Assembly (NCBI GenBank): GCA_039933635.1
Contig: JBDTNQ010000041.1
Location: 1 to 32,479 of the forward strand
Direction of reading: 5' to 3'
DNA length: 32,479 nt
Source of the DNA: JBDTNQ01 sp039933635
GTDB lineage: Bacteria > Acidobacteriota > Vicinamibacteria > Vicinamibacterales > SCN-69-37
Part shown: positions 30,640 to 32,479 of the stretch, piece after piece
How the letters are laid out: the number at the start of each line of letters is the position of its first letter
How positions within the stretch are numbered: the first letter of the stretch is position 1
Notes under the pieces: generated by a model
What the model was told of the DNA's origin: nothing
Databases searched by the model: none
Seen by the model: the letters and a program-made list of their open reading frames with translations, nothing else
Made by a program: the position numbers and the translations under genes

Positions 30640-32055
30640 ATGCGTCGCCACCTGCTGCTGATTCTTGCGTGTGTTCTGTCGTCCTGGACGATCGCCTCGG
30701 CCCAACACTCCACGGTCTCCGGCACGATCACTTACCGCGAGCGGATCGCGCTGCCGTCTTCGGCATCCATCGAGGTCACGATTGAGGACGTGTCGCGGGC
30801 GGATGCGGCGTCCACGGTCATCGCACGCGAGCGGATGACGATGCTGCGCCAGGTGCCCGTACCGTTCGAGGTGGAGTACGAGACGACACGGATTGAGCCG
30901 ACGCATCGGTACGCCGTGCGGGCACGGATCTTCGACGGCGACCGGCTGATGTTCACGACCACCGATACGACGCTGGTGATCACGCAGGGACATCCTTCCC
31001 GTGTGTCGCTGATGCTGCGATCGGCCGGCGGTCAGTCGTCGCCGCCGCAGCGGCCGGTGTCATCGCCCGCACCCATCGCGGAACCGCCGCCATTGCCTCC
31101 CGCCGCGCAGTTGCGCAATCTTCCGGCGACGTTCGCGGGGACCCTGCCGTGCGCCGACTGCACGGGGATTCGCTATCAGTTAAACCTGATGTCCGATGAC
31201 ACGTTCGCACTGCGCATGACGTACCTCGGCAAGGACCCCAGCTCGACACGCGATGCCGTCGGGTCGTGGGTGTTGTCGTCAGATCGGCGCGTTCTCGCGC
31301 TCAAGGGTGATGACGGTCCGGCGACCTACTTTGGCATTCGCGATGCCGGCACCCTCCGGAAACTCGACGTGACCGGCCAGCCGATCGCATCCGGCCAGCC
31401 CTCCGATCTGCATCGAATGTCGATGTACGAGCCGATCGCGTTCACGGGGATGCTCCAGGGCGCCTATCGCGCGGCACCGGGCGGCCGGACGTTCACGCCG
31501 TGCGCCAGCGGTCGGGCCTGGCCGGTCGCCGAGAGCATCATCGATTCGGCGCTCGCGACGGCCTACCAGTCGGCGGGCCGGAAGGCCGGTGAGGCACTGC
31601 TGGTGAATGTGCGCGGGCACATTCAGCCCGGCGGCGGCGCGGACCAGACATTCGTCATCGATCTGCTCGCCGGCGTCATGGCGAACGCATCATGCGAGCC
31701 GCGATTTGCCGCCGCGCCTCTCGACGGCACGACGTGGAAGCTCTCGTGGATCAACGGCGCGCCCTTCGCAGCGCCGGCCACCCCACGCAACCACCCGACC
31801 CTCACGTTCAGGGCCGACACGCCGACATTCGCCGGCAATGGCGGCTGCAACCGGCTCGCCGGGCGCTACGAACTGCGCGGCGACTCGATGGCGCTCTCCG
31901 CGGCCGGCACGATGATGGCCTGTCCCGGAGCCGACGCCACCGAGACGGCCTTCAAGAGCGCGCTCTTGCACACGCGGAGCTATCGAATCATCGGGCGAAC
32001 GTTGGAGCTGTACGGGGACAAACGACAACTGCTGGCGCGGTTCGAAGGTTCGTAG
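30640..32055 (+). CDS. Envelope protein with YbaY, NlpE and META (HslJ) domains
   Basis: A 471-residue exported protein; AGGAGG lies 3 nt before ATG. The N-terminus (MRRHLLLILACVLSSWTIASA) can be read as a signal peptide cut after ASA or as a lipobox ending at Cys11. Domains in order: YbaY-like beta-sandwich (about 25-127; STVSGTITYRERIALPSSAS), Pro-rich linker (130-158), NlpE N-terminal-like barrel (165-262) with the characteristic LPCADCTGI (C171, C174), a second small barrel similar to the NlpE C-terminal OB part (275-355; EPIAFTGMLQGAYR), and a META/HslJ domain (360-470; TWKLSWINGAPF, GNGGCNRLAGRYEL, TMMACPGADATETAF). Each is usually a separate envelope-stress lipoprotein. The function of the fusion is unknown. 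Confidence 0.85.
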   Translation: MRRHLLLILACVLSSWTIASAQHSTVSGTITYRERIALPSSASIEVTIEDVSRADAASTVIARERMTMLRQVPVPFEVEYETTRIEPTHRYAVRARIFDGDRLMFTTTDTTLVITQGHPSRVSLMLRSAGGQSSPPQRPVSSPAPIAEPPPLPPAAQLRNLPATFAGTLPCADCTGIRYQLNLMSDDTFALRMTYLGKDPSSTRDAVGSWVLSSDRRVLALKGDDGPATYFGIRDAGTLRKLDVTGQPIASGQPSDLHRMSMYEPIAFTGMLQGAYRAAPGGRTFTPCASGRAWPVAESIIDSALATAYQSAGRKAGEALLVNVRGHIQPGGGADQTFVIDLLAGVMANASCEPRFAAAPLDGTTWKLSWINGAPFAAPATPRNHPTLTFRADTPTFAGNGGCNRLAGRYELRGDSMALSAAGTMMACPGADATETAFKSALLHTRSYRIIGRTLELYGDKRQLLARFEGS

Positions 32056-32087
32056 CGTCGAAGCCTCAGATGGCTAGGGGATGGCTC

Positions 32088-32479
32088 CTACGCGAAGTAC
32101 TCACGCTCGCGGCGCCGGATCGCCTTGTAGCGGGCGAAGGCCGCACGCGAGGATTCGAGGCCCAGCCACGTTCGCATCGTGGTGCCACGGAACGTGTGGC
32201 GGAACATCTTCAGCCCATAGCGGAGCACGAACCACGGATCGTGCGCCAACACCGCCGGCACGTGACGGACCTTCATCCACCGCTCGGCGCGCCAGCGCAT
32301 GAACTCAACTTCCTCCGCCTCCAGATGCGTCGTCCGCACCACCGCCGTCGTCCCGTCATATTCCGAGACATCGTCCGACACGATGAGGTCGCGTGCTTGA
32401 AAGTCTTTCGTCATTGGGGTCCCCGGATAAGGGGTCGGATGCTGGATGTACGGCCAGTCCACGTAGCGGCGGGCGAACG
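32088..32479 (-). CDS. C-terminal end of a radical SAM (B12-binding type) protein, cut by the window edge
   Basis: The frame runs off the right edge; in-frame codons before the GTG at 32462 read FARRY, so no start is in the window. About 130 residues are visible: WPYIQHPTPYPGTPMTKDFQ, EYDGTTAVVRTTHLEAEEVE, FMRWRAERWMKVRHVPAVLA and a basic tail. This pattern (PYPGTPM, YDGTTAVVR, EFMRWRAERWMK) is what I know from the C-termini of B12-binding-domain radical SAM proteins (methyltransferase or hopanoid-type). The cysteine cluster lies outside the window, so the assignment is by this tail alone. Confidence 0.7.
   Translation of the reverse strand, partial: FARRYVDWPYIQHPTPYPGTPMTKDFQARDLIVSDDVSEYDGTTAVVRTTHLEAEEVEFMRWRAERWMKVRHVPAVLAHDPWFVLRYGLKMFRHTFRGTTMRTWLGLESSRAAFARYKAIRRREREYFA

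Overview
This is a GC-rich bacterial window (roughly two thirds G+C), most likely chromosomal DNA of an Acidobacteriota, possibly class Vicinamibacteria. The placement rests on gene content: a VWFA protein of the acidobacterial type, a DUF2934 protein, a PEGA-repeat/TonB-C pair, GH97 and GH88 enzymes, and intergenic low-complexity tracts built from CCGATGA-like and GGGGACCAG-like words. It is an inference, since there is no rRNA to confirm it. I support 31 protein-coding genes (one cut by the right edge) and one gene remnant. I see no tRNA, rRNA, CRISPR, intact IS or prophage.

Layout. 1-4.8 kb: HAD phosphatase; a PEGA-repeat membrane protein translationally coupled to a TPR/TonB-C protein; an ECF sigma factor coupled to its zinc-finger anti-sigma factor; then (4.87 kb) a secreted Met-rich protein whose upstream region shares a promoter-like element with the sigma operon. 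5.4-12.5 kb: PilT/PilU-type ATPase, YhgN/MarC membrane protein, a collapsed amine-oxidase remnant, TspO, a RodZ-like protein, an RluA-family pseudouridine synthase, a small membrane protein, a DUF1569/DinB-like protein and an MgtE Mg2+ transporter. 12.6-20.5 kb: PQQ-type sugar dehydrogenase; then an AraC-regulator-centred cluster with [OYE-like oxidoreductase + secreted cupin] and [SDR + GH88], followed by PepT. 20.5-26 kb: a repeat-rich intergenic region, VWFA protein, DUF2934 protein, secreted Gly-rich protein, and an S1/P1-type nuclease/phospholipase + GH97 operon. 26.4-32.5 kb: RhlE-type DEAD-box helicase, NYN-LOTUS-LOTUS protein, CPPED1-like metallophosphoesterase, a YbaY-NlpE-META fusion and the C-terminal end of a radical SAM protein.

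Most interesting observations. (1) Two gapless 40-bp sites with 32/40 identical bases lie in front of the OYE-cupin operon (16089-16128) and the SDR-GH88 operon (19191-19230). Each is exactly 20 bp from an identical extended -10 (TGN-TAGCCT), and each contains a direct repeat offset by 21 bp, the classic AraC-family operator layout. The AraC gene starts 13 bp from one of them. This defines a candidate local regulon for an uncharacterised carbohydrate (unsaturated uronate-like) pathway. (2) At least six genes have a TAnnnT hexamer exactly 6 nt before the start codon and no Shine-Dalgarno sequence, and two or three more have 7-8 nt, pointing to abundant leaderless transcription. (3) A 66-codon remnant joins the FAD-binding N-terminus of a flavin amine oxidase directly to its C-terminus. 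(4) A bacterial NYN protein with two LOTUS domains sits directly downstream of a DEAD-box helicase, recalling the LOTUS-Vasa pairing of animals.
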